From positions 1 to 64,000 of the forward strand of contig UQWI01000011.1 in assembly GCA_900544765.1 (NCBI GenBank): a stretch of DNA of 64,000 bases, given 5' to 3'. The stretch is from an uncultured Eubacteriales bacterium. GTDB lineage: Bacteria; Bacillota; Clostridia; Oscillospirales; Oscillospiraceae. This document shows, one piece after another, positions 1-6,522 of the stretch (position 1 is its first letter; every line of letters starts with the position of its first letter). The notes beneath the pieces are model-generated. The model saw only the letters and a program-made list of their open reading frames with translations, made no database searches and was not told the DNA's origin. The position numbers and the translations under genes are program-made.

Positions 1-165
1 GGAGGTACAGCAGAATGCATAATTACCACAAAATGGCTCCGGGGGGGGGCTCGAACTTCTAGGGCTCGGCACCCTGCACAAAGGCGGTGCGGCGCATGAG
101 GGGCGTGACCAATGCGCTGCCCGCCGGGAGCGGGCTGAGGGTGATAGCAAGCGGAACGGCAGAAG
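1..165 (+). repeat. Copy 1 of a repeat carrying leader ORF, poly-G tract and A-type gene start
   Basis: Positions 1-63 match 2758-2820 base for base. After eight divergent positions the match resumes at 72 and continues with few differences to about 165, the codons for the VIASG motif. Beyond that the two copies share little. The match begins at the first base of the window, so its left limit is unknown. Conserved head and divergent body is the pattern expected of cassettes that recombine through a shared 5' end. Confidence 0.85.
15..62 (+). CDS. Leader ORF 1 (15 codons, contains poly-G tract)
   Basis: A GGAGG at 1-5 sits nine bases before an ATG that opens a 15-codon frame ending in TAG at 60-62. 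The frame contains nine consecutive G residues (41-49), read as Pro-Gly-Gly-Gly. It is in the same frame as the downstream A1 gene and separated from it only by this amber codon and 33 bases. Translation is not proven. An equivalent leader precedes each of the three A genes, which argues that it is functional or a conserved remnant of a B-type gene start (B genes carry a similar Pro-Gly-Gly-Gly before their Met). Confidence 0.45.
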   Translation: MHNYHKMAPGGGSNF

Positions 166-410
166 GTGGGCAAACGGTAACATTTCCGGAGCCGGTCAAA
201 ATCGTGTTTGTGTCACGCGACAACAATATCGGAAGTTGGGCGCAAGGCGGATACGACACAGTGCCACTTATAGTGTTTGCTTCTGCGGAAGCCATGGCAA
301 ACAGTACCGACGGTCACAAGTATTCCGCGTGGTTAGTGGACGAGCAAACTATCCGCTTTACGGACTGGGACGGAACCGGCGTCGTGTTTGGATACCTCGC
401 CCTCGGCTAA
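96..410 (+). CDS. Small variable phage protein, family A, copy 1
   Basis: A protein of 104 residues from ATG 96 (GTG at 87 is an alternative in-frame start). The N-terminus reads MRGVTNALPAG then GLRVIASG, shared with the A-type genes at 2193 and 2853. The rest is unique to this copy and looks beta-strand rich, ending in an aromatic/Gly tail (FGYLALG). No signal peptide, membrane segment or Cys is seen. Position between tail genes suggests a virion surface or receptor-contact protein, but no domain family is recognised and the role is inference. A B-type gene follows 16 bases after its stop. Confidence 0.7.
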   Translation: MRGVTNALPAGSGLRVIASGTAEGGQTVTFPEPVKIVFVSRDNNIGSWAQGGYDTVPLIVFASAEAMANSTDGHKYSAWLVDEQTIRFTDWDGTGVVFGYLALG

Positions 411-426
411 CCCCGGAGGTGGCCGC

Positions 427-711
427 ATGAGGGGGCGCACGAACGCAGGCGGTGGAGGTGCCGAAACTGTAACAGTAATAATTTCAGCACGTTATCAGCT
501 TTTTAGAGTATGCTATACAGACGGTGGGAGCGAAGTTCAGGTTATGAACGTGAACACCCCCAACGTTGTAATCCATCCTGCAAAGAATTCGCTGCTGTGC
601 GTCGAGGGCGAGGAACTTTCGCTGAGCGGGGATGTAGAGCACGTCAATATAGATGGCATACTAAACGGTTATTTGCTTTTCGTGCGCGGAGAAGGCGAGG
701 TAAGCGACTAA
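427..711 (+). CDS. Small variable phage protein, family B, copy 1
   Basis: A protein of 94 residues beginning MRGRTNAGGGG, preceded by CCCGGAGGTGGCC, which serves as ribosome site. An in-frame upstream extension (from TTG 388) would add a Pro-Gly-Gly-Gly motif but overlaps A1. Family B shares the M-x-G-R-T-N-A start, a Gly-rich hinge, a strand ending in Tyr-x-Asp-x-Gly, and a small-residue/Leu-Leu-Cys-Val strand near residue 55 (here NSLLCV). Copies lie at 1811, 2461 and 3184. Function unknown; likely a small structural or tail-associated protein by context. Confidence 0.7.
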   Translation: MRGRTNAGGGGAETVTVIISARYQLFRVCYTDGGSEVQVMNVNTPNVVIHPAKNSLLCVEGEELSLSGDVEHVNIDGILNGYLLFVRGEGEVSD

Positions 712-729
712 TAAGATGAAGGGATTCAT

Positions 730-1827
730 ATGAAAATCTGGATATACGCAATCTCGAAAAACGAGCGGAAGCACGTTGACCGGTTCATGTCGAGCTGCGC
801 CGGGGCGGACGGCGTAAGCGTGCTTGACACGGGCAGCGACGACGGGACGCCGGAGCGGCTGCGCGAGCTGGGCGCGGACGTGGGACGGCTAGTCATCAAG
901 CCGTGGCGCTTCGACGCGGCGCGCAACGCCGCGTTGGAGCTTGTGCCGGAGGACGTGGACGTCTGCGTCGCGCTGGACCTCGACGAGGTGCTTGCGCCCG
1001 GCTGGCGCGAGGCCATCGAGGCCGCGTGGCGCGAGGGCACAACGCGCGGGCGCTACCTCTACGTCTGGAGCCACGACATGAGCGGCGGCGACGGCGTGAC
1101 GTTTTGGGCGGACAAAATTCACGCGCGCCATGGCTATCACTGGCAGTACCCGGTGCATGAGGTGCTGCGCTCAGACTGGCCCGAGACGCAGCGGGTTATA
1201 CCCGGCCTGCGCATAGACCACTGGCCGGACGACACCAAGAGCCGCGGCTCATACCTGCCGCTGTTGGAGCTGGCCGTGAGCGAGGACCCGGCCAACGACC
1301 GCAACACGCACTACCTGGGCAGGGAATACATGTTTCATCGCCGGTACGGCGCGGCCATCGAGACGCTGATGCGGCACCTTGCGCTGCCGAGCGCGACGTG
1401 GAAGGCCGAGCGGGCGGCGAGCATGCGGTACATAGCGCAGTGCTGCGACGCGCTGGGCGACTGGGAAAGCGCCGCGCATTGGCTCACGCGGGCGGCGAGC
1501 GAAGCGCCAACACAGCGCGAGGCCCCCTACACACTGGCGCAGCTCTATTACCGGCGCGAGGATTGGCCGCTGTGCCGGTATTGGGCGATGCGCACACAGG
1601 CAATCACGGAGCGGGACTACAACTACATGACGGACCCGGCGGCATGGGGCCCCGGCCCCTATGATTTGGAGGCGATAGCCGACTGGCAGCTCGGCATCTA
1701 CGACGAGGCCTTGAGCGCGGCGCAGAAAGCGCAAGAGCTGGCCCCGGACGACGAGCGGCTACGGCGGAACCTCGATATCATCCGCGCGAGGGCGAAGGAG
1801 GGCAAGAGCGATGGACGGACGGAGTAA
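730..1827 (+). CDS. Phage glycosyltransferase, GT2-like, with C-terminal TPR-like repeats
   Basis: A 365-residue protein. The N-terminal third resembles family 2 (GT-A fold) transferases: LDTGSDDGT near residues 34-42 fits the nucleotide-sugar loop and ALDLDEVL near 80 provides the acidic DxD-type metal site. The C-terminal half has helical TPR-like repeats (W/A-rich, RYIAQCCDALGDWESA near 240). No membrane segments are seen, so it is probably cytoplasmic. It could decorate a virion protein or alter host surface glycans. It is inserted in the small-ORF array, and its last 17 bases overlap the next B gene, which implies co-translation. Acceptor unknown. Confidence 0.8.
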   Translation: MKIWIYAISKNERKHVDRFMSSCAGADGVSVLDTGSDDGTPERLRELGADVGRLVIKPWRFDAARNAALELVPEDVDVCVALDLDEVLAPGWREAIEAAWREGTTRGRYLYVWSHDMSGGDGVTFWADKIHARHGYHWQYPVHEVLRSDWPETQRVIPGLRIDHWPDDTKSRGSYLPLLELAVSEDPANDRNTHYLGREYMFHRRYGAAIETLMRHLALPSATWKAERAASMRYIAQCCDALGDWESAAHWLTRAASEAPTQREAPYTLAQLYYRREDWPLCRYWAMRTQAITERDYNYMTDPAAWGPGPYDLEAIADWQLGIYDEALSAAQKAQELAPDDERLRRNLDIIRARAKEGKSDGRTE

Positions 1828-2113
1828 TGCAGTTGGCGGCGGGGGAGATAGCAAAGCAGTAATAACTGTGACCATAGACCAATATCTAACTGGCGGTACT
1901 ATTTGCTATACAAATGCTGACGGAGAGATAACTGTATACAACACAAAAACAACCGATGATAGCATACAGGCAATAGAAGGTACGTTGATTGCATGCATGA
2001 CAACTAGCGGGTATGGATGGAGTGGCAATTTTGAACCAGTTGCACAAGATGATTACTGCGCCGCATATATAGCCAGCTCTGGCTTGACTATAAGCTTTTT
2101 CGGGGGTGTATAA
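1811..2113 (+). CDS. Small variable phage protein, family B, copy 2
   Basis: A 100-residue family B member starting MDGRSNAVGGGG, with GGAGGG eight bases upstream inside the end of the glycosyltransferase gene. It retains the family B landmarks: a strand before CYTNADG, then a hydrophobic strand near residue 57 (EGTLIACM). The body from about 1860 is clearly more AT-rich than the GC-rich head, suggesting a separately acquired variable segment. Unlike the other B genes it follows the glycosyltransferase rather than an A gene. Function unknown. Confidence 0.65.
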   Translation: MDGRSNAVGGGGDSKAVITVTIDQYLTGGTICYTNADGEITVYNTKTTDDSIQAIEGTLIACMTTSGYGWSGNFEPVAQDDYCAAYIASSGLTISFFGGV

Positions 2114-2114
2114 A

Positions 2115-2162
2115 TTGAACAAACTTTATCGAATTAAAGCGGGGGGGGGCGTCGAGGTCTAG
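2115..2162 (+). CDS. Leader ORF 2 (TTG start, contains poly-G tract)
   Basis: A TTG at 2115, preceded by a GGGGGTG stretch at about 2102-2108, opens a 15-codon frame ending in TAG at 2160-2162. The sequence differs from leaders 1 and 3 upstream of the G run but has the same length, the same nine-G tract (2141-2149), the same Gly-Gly-Gly segment, and the same amber codon in frame with the following A gene. Conservation of architecture over diverged sequence is the main support; translation itself is unproven. Confidence 0.35.
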   Translation: MNKLYRIKAGGGVEV

Positions 2163-2192
2163 ACTTCGGCGCATTGCACAGGAGGCCGCGCT

Positions 2193-2444
2193 ATGAGGGG
2201 CGAGACGAACGCGGCGCCCTCGGGCGGGCTGAGGGTGATTGCGAGCGGAGCATTGAGCGGCTCGACCACGTCCATTCCATCAGCGGCAGACTTTGTTATT
2301 GCAAGCTACGCCGGAGGGGATTACACCGCGGTATATGTTGGAGAGACAACTTCCGGCGGGGAGTTGGGGCTGTCGGCGGACGGGCTAACTATCACAACGG
2401 GCGCGGTGTTCCCGTCGCGCTGGCAATATACGGCGTATGGCTAA
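2193..2444 (+). CDS. Small variable phage protein, family A, copy 2
   Basis: A protein of 83 residues, the shortest A copy, with start MRGETNAAPSGGLRVIASG and ending WQYTAYG, which matches the aromatic tail of copy 3. GGAGG lies at 2181-2185, eight bases before the ATG. The middle differs from the other A copies. The ATG of the next gene (B3) lies 16 bases after the stop. Small virion-associated role inferred from location only. Confidence 0.68.
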   Translation: MRGETNAAPSGGLRVIASGALSGSTTSIPSAADFVIASYAGGDYTAVYVGETTSGGELGLSADGLTITTGAVFPSRWQYTAYG

Positions 2445-2460
2445 TCCCGGAGGTGTCCGC

Positions 2461-2748
2461 ATGAGCGCCGGGCGGACTAATTCCGCCGCCGGCGGGAGTG
2501 TGGAGACCATAGCGGCTAGCATAAGCGGGGTTTCAGGCGGTGCTATACCGACGTATATGGATGTCGCATGGTTTGACGGCAAAGAGGCTCATTACGAAAG
2601 AGTTGTGACGCCAAAGACAATATACATTGCGAAGGGCAGCGTATTTGCGATGTATCCGACGGCCCCGCCGGAGAGCAGCGCACCGCCGGTTGGAGGCTCC
2701 ATTGATAATGTCTACTTCGCAAACGCAGATTTTTCGGTGTCGCGGTAA
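2461..2748 (+). CDS. Small variable phage protein, family B, copy 3
   Basis: A 95-residue protein starting MSAGRTNSAAGG. An in-frame upstream ATG at 2437 would add MANPGGVR and overlap A2, but CCCGGAGGTGTCC at 2446-2458 is an adequate ribosome site for 2461. It keeps the family B strand pattern (YIAKGSVFAMY near residue 55) with a Pro-rich loop (PTAPPESSAPP) in place of the usual turn. Function unknown. Confidence 0.66.
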   Translation: MSAGRTNSAAGGSVETIAASISGVSGGAIPTYMDVAWFDGKEAHYERVVTPKTIYIAKGSVFAMYPTAPPESSAPPVGGSIDNVYFANADFSVSR

Positions 2749-2757
2749 GAACATAAT

Positions 2758-2922
2758 GGAGGTACAGCAGAATGCATAATTACCACAAAATGGCTCCGGG
2801 GGGGGGCTCGAACTTCTAGGTCCCGTTACCCTGCACAAAGGCGGTGCGGCGCATGAGAGGCGTGACCAATGCGCTGCCCGCCGGCGGCGGACTGAAGGTG
2901 ATAGCGAGCGGGCAATTATCTC
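2758..2922 (+). repeat. Copy 2 of the leader / poly-G / A-gene repeat
   Basis: This is the second copy of the unit at 1-165. Here the left limit is visible: similarity starts at the GGAGG ribosome site at 2758, nine bases after the stop codon of the preceding B-type gene. It ends just inside the A3 coding sequence, where the body of the protein becomes unique. Confidence 0.85.
2772..2819 (+). CDS. Leader ORF 3 (15 codons, contains poly-G tract)
   Basis: Identical in sequence to leader 1: GGAGG at 2758-2762, ATG at 2772, nine G residues at 2798-2806, TAG at 2817-2819, in frame with A3 (ATG 2853). The identity of this non-coding-looking stretch, compared with heavy divergence of the neighbouring gene bodies, suggests either recent recombination or selection on the leader. 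Confidence 0.45.
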   Translation: MHNYHKMAPGGGSNF

Positions 2923-3164
2923 CCTCAGACAACTGGATACAGATACAACTTCCTGCCCCGGCGCAGTTAGTAATCATATATCGCAATATAGGACTGGGAT
3001 ATTCAACTGCAATACCAGTAATCCGGAACACAACGGCGGCTGGAGTAAGAGAGCAGGACATAGAAGCTCGATTCTGGCTGCTCGAAGATGGTATAACATT
3101 GAAATATTTCGACAAGTACGTTACCGGAGGCGGGTCGATTATTCGATATACTGCCTTTGCCTGA
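2853..3164 (+). CDS. Small variable phage protein, family A, copy 3
   Basis: A 103-residue protein from ATG 2853 (alternative GTG 2844). The head MRGVTNALPAG and GLKVIASG are nearly identical to copy 1, and the body is unrelated by eye. The tail IRYTAFA resembles copy 2. The variable part is markedly AT-richer than the head. Stop TGA at 3162-3164 is followed 19 bases later by the B4 start, keeping the same relative frame as the other A-B pairs despite a three-base length difference. Confidence 0.68.
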   Translation: MRGVTNALPAGGGLKVIASGQLSPSDNWIQIQLPAPAQLVIIYRNIGLGYSTAIPVIRNTTAAGVREQDIEARFWLLEDGITLKYFDKYVTGGGSIIRYTAFA

Positions 3165-3183
3165 CCTCCCTGGGGGTGGTCGC

Positions 3184-3489
3184 ATGAACGGTCGCACGAA
3201 TGCGGCCGCGGTCGGCGGGAAAACAGAAGAAGTAACATTTACGCTTAATGGAATCTGGAACGAAGCAACCTACATATGGTGTGATTCCGATGGCTATCAT
3301 TGCGAAACTCCATCAACGGATGGCGAACATACAATAACAAAAGGTTCCCTTTTGTGTGTCCTAACAAATGACGGGAATCGTTATATAGGTTTTAATGTTA
3401 GTGGCGGAGCTGAAACGCTCAAAAACGATATATACGCAGGGTTTGTATTTTATGTTACTGATAATTGCACTTTAAACATTTCCGGCTAA
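3184..3489 (+). CDS. Small variable phage protein, family B, copy 4
   Basis: A 101-residue protein starting MNGRTNAAAVGG. Family B landmarks are clear: CDSDGYHCE turn, ITKGSLLCV strand near residue 56, and a final strand ending NISG. The body from about 3235 is AT-rich with few GC-preferred codons. It is the last small ORF before the lysis gene. Function unknown; possibly a beta-sandwich surface protein. Confidence 0.66.
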   Translation: MNGRTNAAAVGGKTEEVTFTLNGIWNEATYIWCDSDGYHCETPSTDGEHTITKGSLLCVLTNDGNRYIGFNVSGGAETLKNDIYAGFVFYVTDNCTLNISG

Positions 3490-3527
3490 GGGGAATATAG
3501 ATGTAAGCCAATGATAGGGGGTACGAG

Positions 3528-4751
3528 ATGATATATACAGGCAAACTGCTCCATGCGGAGCTATACGCAGACATGACGCCGCCGTACACCAATGTACGGG
3601 CGGTGTGGGAGGCCTATCACGCCGAGCACACCGGTCACTGCATCGTGACCAACGGGCATTGGTGGGACGCCGGGCCGAAGCAGTGCGGCAACTACAAGGC
3701 AGGCGGGCGCGTGCTGAGCCGCCAGTACGGCGAGCCGTTCACGGGCCTCGGCTGGAGCGGCGACGGGCTGCCCGAGTGGGTCACGTCGATGGACGGCGTG
3801 GACAACTTCGTGAGCACTGTCCCGGCGCTGATAGGCGGCAAGGTGCAGGACCTGGACAAGTACGATGCGGGCGTCAAGCGCGCGGCGGAGCGGACGTGGC
3901 TCGGCCGCACGGCAGCGGGCGAGTGGTACATCGAGGTCACGACGGACAGCTACACACTCGAGGGCATCGTTGACCGCATGGAGCGGCTCGGCATAGTCGA
4001 CGGCATGGTGCTGGACGGCTCCGGCAGCTCGCAGTGGTACGACGGCGAGACGCACATCACCGGCGACGGCAGGACGGTGTACAATTACGTCCTGCTGTGG
4101 TTTGAGGCAAAACCGAAGGAGGATGGCAAAGTGGAAGTAATAGACGTGGGGCTCAAGTTCAACGGGACGTTGTACAAGCGCTCGGAAACCGACTACATAA
4201 TCCTGCACCACGAGGCCGGTAACGGCTCGGTGGAGGACGTACACAACTACCACCTGAGCAAGGGGTGGAAGGGTATAGCCTACCACTACTTCGTGCGCAA
4301 GGACGGCACTATCTACCGCGGGCGCCCGGAGGACACCAGCGGCGGGCACACGACCGGGTACAACCACAACAGCATAGGCATATGCGCCGAGGGCAATTTT
4401 GAGCTTGAGGCCATGAGCGACGCTCAGCGCGACGCGCTCCACGCACTGGTGCTGGACGTGCGCACGAGATATCCGGACACTCAGACCGTCAGGCACAGAG
4501 ACCTTGCCGCCACGGCCTGCCCGGGCAAGAACTATCCGTTTGATTTTATCGCAAAGGAGGGCGAGAACGTGACTAATCCCGTATACGTTAACCGCGACGA
4601 CGTGAAGGAGCAGGCTCCGTGGGGGCTTGCGACCTTTGACAAGCTGGTGAAGAAGGGCTACCTCGAAGGCGAGGCCGAGGACGTGTATAACATCTCGCGC
4701 GAGATGCTGCGCATCCTTGTAATTCTCGACCGCGCGGGCCAGTTCGATTGA
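3528..4751 (+). CDS. Endolysin: phosphodiester glycosidase (NAGPA-like) domain fused to N-acetylmuramoyl-L-alanine amidase
   Basis: A 407-residue protein. Residues about 1-190 resemble the NAGPA-type phosphodiester glycosidase family, with VTNGHWWD near 40 and the hallmark LDGSGSSQW near 161. Residues about 205-345 are an Amidase_2/PGRP fold: YIILHHEA near 222 supplies the first zinc His, and HRDLAATACPGKNYPF near 323 supplies the second His and the Cys/Lys pair seen in T7-lysozyme-like amidases. The last 60 residues may form a wall-binding or dimer segment. No signal peptide, so a holin (next gene) must release it. The glycosidase fusion may uncap GlcNAc phosphodiesters on wall polymers; that is inference. 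Confidence 0.88.
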   Translation: MIYTGKLLHAELYADMTPPYTNVRAVWEAYHAEHTGHCIVTNGHWWDAGPKQCGNYKAGGRVLSRQYGEPFTGLGWSGDGLPEWVTSMDGVDNFVSTVPALIGGKVQDLDKYDAGVKRAAERTWLGRTAAGEWYIEVTTDSYTLEGIVDRMERLGIVDGMVLDGSGSSQWYDGETHITGDGRTVYNYVLLWFEAKPKEDGKVEVIDVGLKFNGTLYKRSETDYIILHHEAGNGSVEDVHNYHLSKGWKGIAYHYFVRKDGTIYRGRPEDTSGGHTTGYNHNSIGICAEGNFELEAMSDAQRDALHALVLDVRTRYPDTQTVRHRDLAATACPGKNYPFDFIAKEGENVTNPVYVNRDDVKEQAPWGLATFDKLVKKGYLEGEAEDVYNISREMLRILVILDRAGQFD

Positions 4752-4765
4752 TAGGGGGTGGAAAC

Positions 4766-5035
4766 ATGGAATTCGGCATTGCATCGGTGGCGGCGATAAC
4801 CGTCATCTGTTATCTGGCGGCGCAGGTGGTGAAGGCCACGGCGCTGGACAACAAGTGGCTCCCCGTGATATGCGGGGTGCTCGGCGGCGCGCTGGGCGTC
4901 GTGTGCCTCGCGCTGGGCATCCCGGACTTTCCGGCGAGTGACTACGTCACCGCCGTGGCCGTCGGCATAGTGAGCGGCCTGGCCGCGACGGGCGCAAATC
5001 AGGTGTACAAGCAGCTCAAGAGCGGCGGGGAATAA
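4766..5035 (+). CDS. Phage holin
   Basis: An 89-residue protein with three hydrophobic segments (about residues 3-22, 31-53 and 62-80) and a charged tail (YKQLKSGGE), the size and layout of Firmicutes phage holins next to amidases. ATG 4766 follows AGGGGGTG at 4751-4758; the frame is open further upstream (TTG 4748, overlapping the endolysin stop) but that start has no ribosome site. It is expected to permeabilise the membrane and release the endolysin. Confidence 0.85.
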   Translation: MEFGIASVAAITVICYLAAQVVKATALDNKWLPVICGVLGGALGVVCLALGIPDFPASDYVTAVAVGIVSGLAATGANQVYKQLKSGGE

Positions 5036-5037
5036 TT

Positions 5038-5361
5038 ATGGAGTGGATTCCGTCCCTCTTGTCGGCGGCTGCAATGATAATTGTTGCCGTAATCGAGGCG
5101 CATAGCTCGCGAGAGCGCAAGCAGTACAAGGCAGATAGAGAGAGGGCGGAGCGGCGCGCCGCCCTGCGGGCAGAGGAATCACGCCTGAGCATGGAGATGA
5201 TGAGCGCCAACAACAAGCTGACTCTGGTTGTGGCCAAGAAGCTCACCGGGCAGCACACAAACGGCGACGTCGAGGAGGCCATGCACGCCGCTGTAAAGGC
5301 TCAGGCCGATTACCAGAGTTTCCTTGAGGAAACAACCGCCCGGCAGATGGCGAAGGTGTAA
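5038..5361 (+). CDS. Small membrane-anchored coiled-coil phage protein
   Basis: A 107-residue protein: one N-terminal membrane segment (residues 3-20), then a long charged helix rich in Arg, Glu and Ala (20-60), probably coiled coil, then a second helix. It lies two bases after the holin. Position suggests a lysis accessory such as a holin regulator or spanin-like anchor, but no family is recognised. Confidence applies to its being a gene. Confidence 0.7.
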   Translation: MEWIPSLLSAAAMIIVAVIEAHSSRERKQYKADRERAERRAALRAEESRLSMEMMSANNKLTLVVAKKLTGQHTNGDVEEAMHAAVKAQADYQSFLEETTARQMAKV

Positions 5362-5376
5362 AGGGGGTGAGCGGGT

Positions 5377-6513
5377 ATGCCGAGCAGTATTCTGAACACG
5401 GATATCATGTACCCGAACCTGAGCGGGAAAACGACCGAGCAGCAGGTATTCACCATAATGAACTACCTGTACATGCTCAAAGAGCAGCTCACATACTCGC
5501 TCTCCAATTTAGGCATAGAGAATATTAACTCGGCGTCCTTCGACGAGATGGCGGGTATCATCACGCAGCCGGTATTCGTGCAGCTCAATGATCAGGCCGG
5601 AAACCTGGCCAACCTGACTATTACAGTTGGTCAGGTATCCAGCCAGCTAGAGGACGCCGAGGGGAATATCTCCACACTGCAACAGACGGCGGAAAACCTG
5701 TCGGCTCGGCTCACAGACGCGGAGGGCAACATTAACAGCCTGTTCGTCACCTCCGAAAGCCTGAGCAGCACCATTGAGGACGTGGAGGGGAATGTCTCCA
5801 CACTGTTCCAGACTTCCGACAGCCTGACGAGCCGCATATCTACCGCCGAAGGGAATATATCCACGCTTCAGCAGACGGCAACGAGCCTGACCAGTCGTGT
5901 CGGCACGCTCGAGGGTGACTACACGGAGATAGCACAGACCGTGAACGGCCTGACGTTCTCCGTCAATAACGGCACTTCAAGCAGCGTGCTCCAGCTGCTG
6001 AGCAACGGCGTACAGCTCACCAGCGCGACGATTCGCTTCACGGGTATGGTGACCTTCTCCGACTTGGAAAACGAGGGCGACACCACCATCAATGGCGGCA
6101 ACATCACGACCGGCGTTTTGCGCGCCATTGACATTGAGGGCGTTAACGTCTATGGCTCCTACATAAGCGGCTCGGTATTTGAAACGCTGCTGGAGACGAA
6201 CGGAACCATCGGCGGAGAAATCAAGATGTACTACATCCAAAACACGAGCGAGAGATACCTAGCCGGCGGTCTGCGCCTGGACGATGAAGGAGGAAACGAC
6301 GGCGGAGGGGACAACGCTTACAGGTTGTTTCTCTACACGAACAGCGTCCTTGGAGCTGCATTCGCGCTGAAGCTCGAGAGCGCGGGCAGCATGAGCCTTG
6401 AAAGCGGCGAGAATATATACCTGACGGCGCCGGGAGAGATTTCAATAGGCGGCACGGGCACTACTGTCAATCTCATAGGTACGGTGCGTGTCAACGGCAA
6501 CGTTATTTCATAA
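5377..6513 (+). CDS. Phage fibre or baseplate protein with tandem coiled-coil repeats
   Basis: A 378-residue protein. From about residue 88 to 185 it carries a tandem repeat of about 21 residues built on DAEGNIS-TLQQT followed by LSSR or similar, at least five units, typical of a trimeric coiled-coil or triple-helix fibre stalk. The C-terminal 190 residues are Gly/Thr/Ser-rich beta-structure (INGGNITTG, SYISGSVF, VNLIGTVRVNGNVIS) like prophage tip or fibre C-termini. No signal peptide. Probably a tail spike, fibre shaft or baseplate connector that contacts the host surface. Confidence 0.75.
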   Translation: MPSSILNTDIMYPNLSGKTTEQQVFTIMNYLYMLKEQLTYSLSNLGIENINSASFDEMAGIITQPVFVQLNDQAGNLANLTITVGQVSSQLEDAEGNISTLQQTAENLSARLTDAEGNINSLFVTSESLSSTIEDVEGNVSTLFQTSDSLTSRISTAEGNISTLQQTATSLTSRVGTLEGDYTEIAQTVNGLTFSVNNGTSSSVLQLLSNGVQLTSATIRFTGMVTFSDLENEGDTTINGGNITTGVLRAIDIEGVNVYGSYISGSVFETLLETNGTIGGEIKMYYIQNTSERYLAGGLRLDDEGGNDGGGDNAYRLFLYTNSVLGAAFALKLESAGSMSLESGENIYLTAPGEISIGGTGTTVNLIGTVRVNGNVIS

Positions 6514-6522
6514 GGAGGAAAT

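Noticed and set aside
236-430. Arg-rich ORF overlapping A1 as an independent gene
   Set aside because: It has no ribosome site and its composition is that of an out-of-frame read. It is kept only as part of the poly-G frameshift hypothesis, not as a gene.
1-3500. Diversity-generating retroelement driving the variable small ORFs
   Set aside because: No reverse transcriptase, template repeat or adenine-specific variation is visible in the window; one could exist to the left but there is no evidence here.
3561-4784. Long antisense ORF opposite the endolysin
   Set aside because: GC-rich codon usage leaves the opposite strand open; no ribosome site, and the sense strand encodes recognised domains.
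5641-5920. DNA tandem repeat as a mobile or CRISPR-like element
   Set aside because: The repeats encode a regular 21-residue DAEGN motif of a coiled-coil fibre protein and vary at the DNA level as expected for coding sequence.
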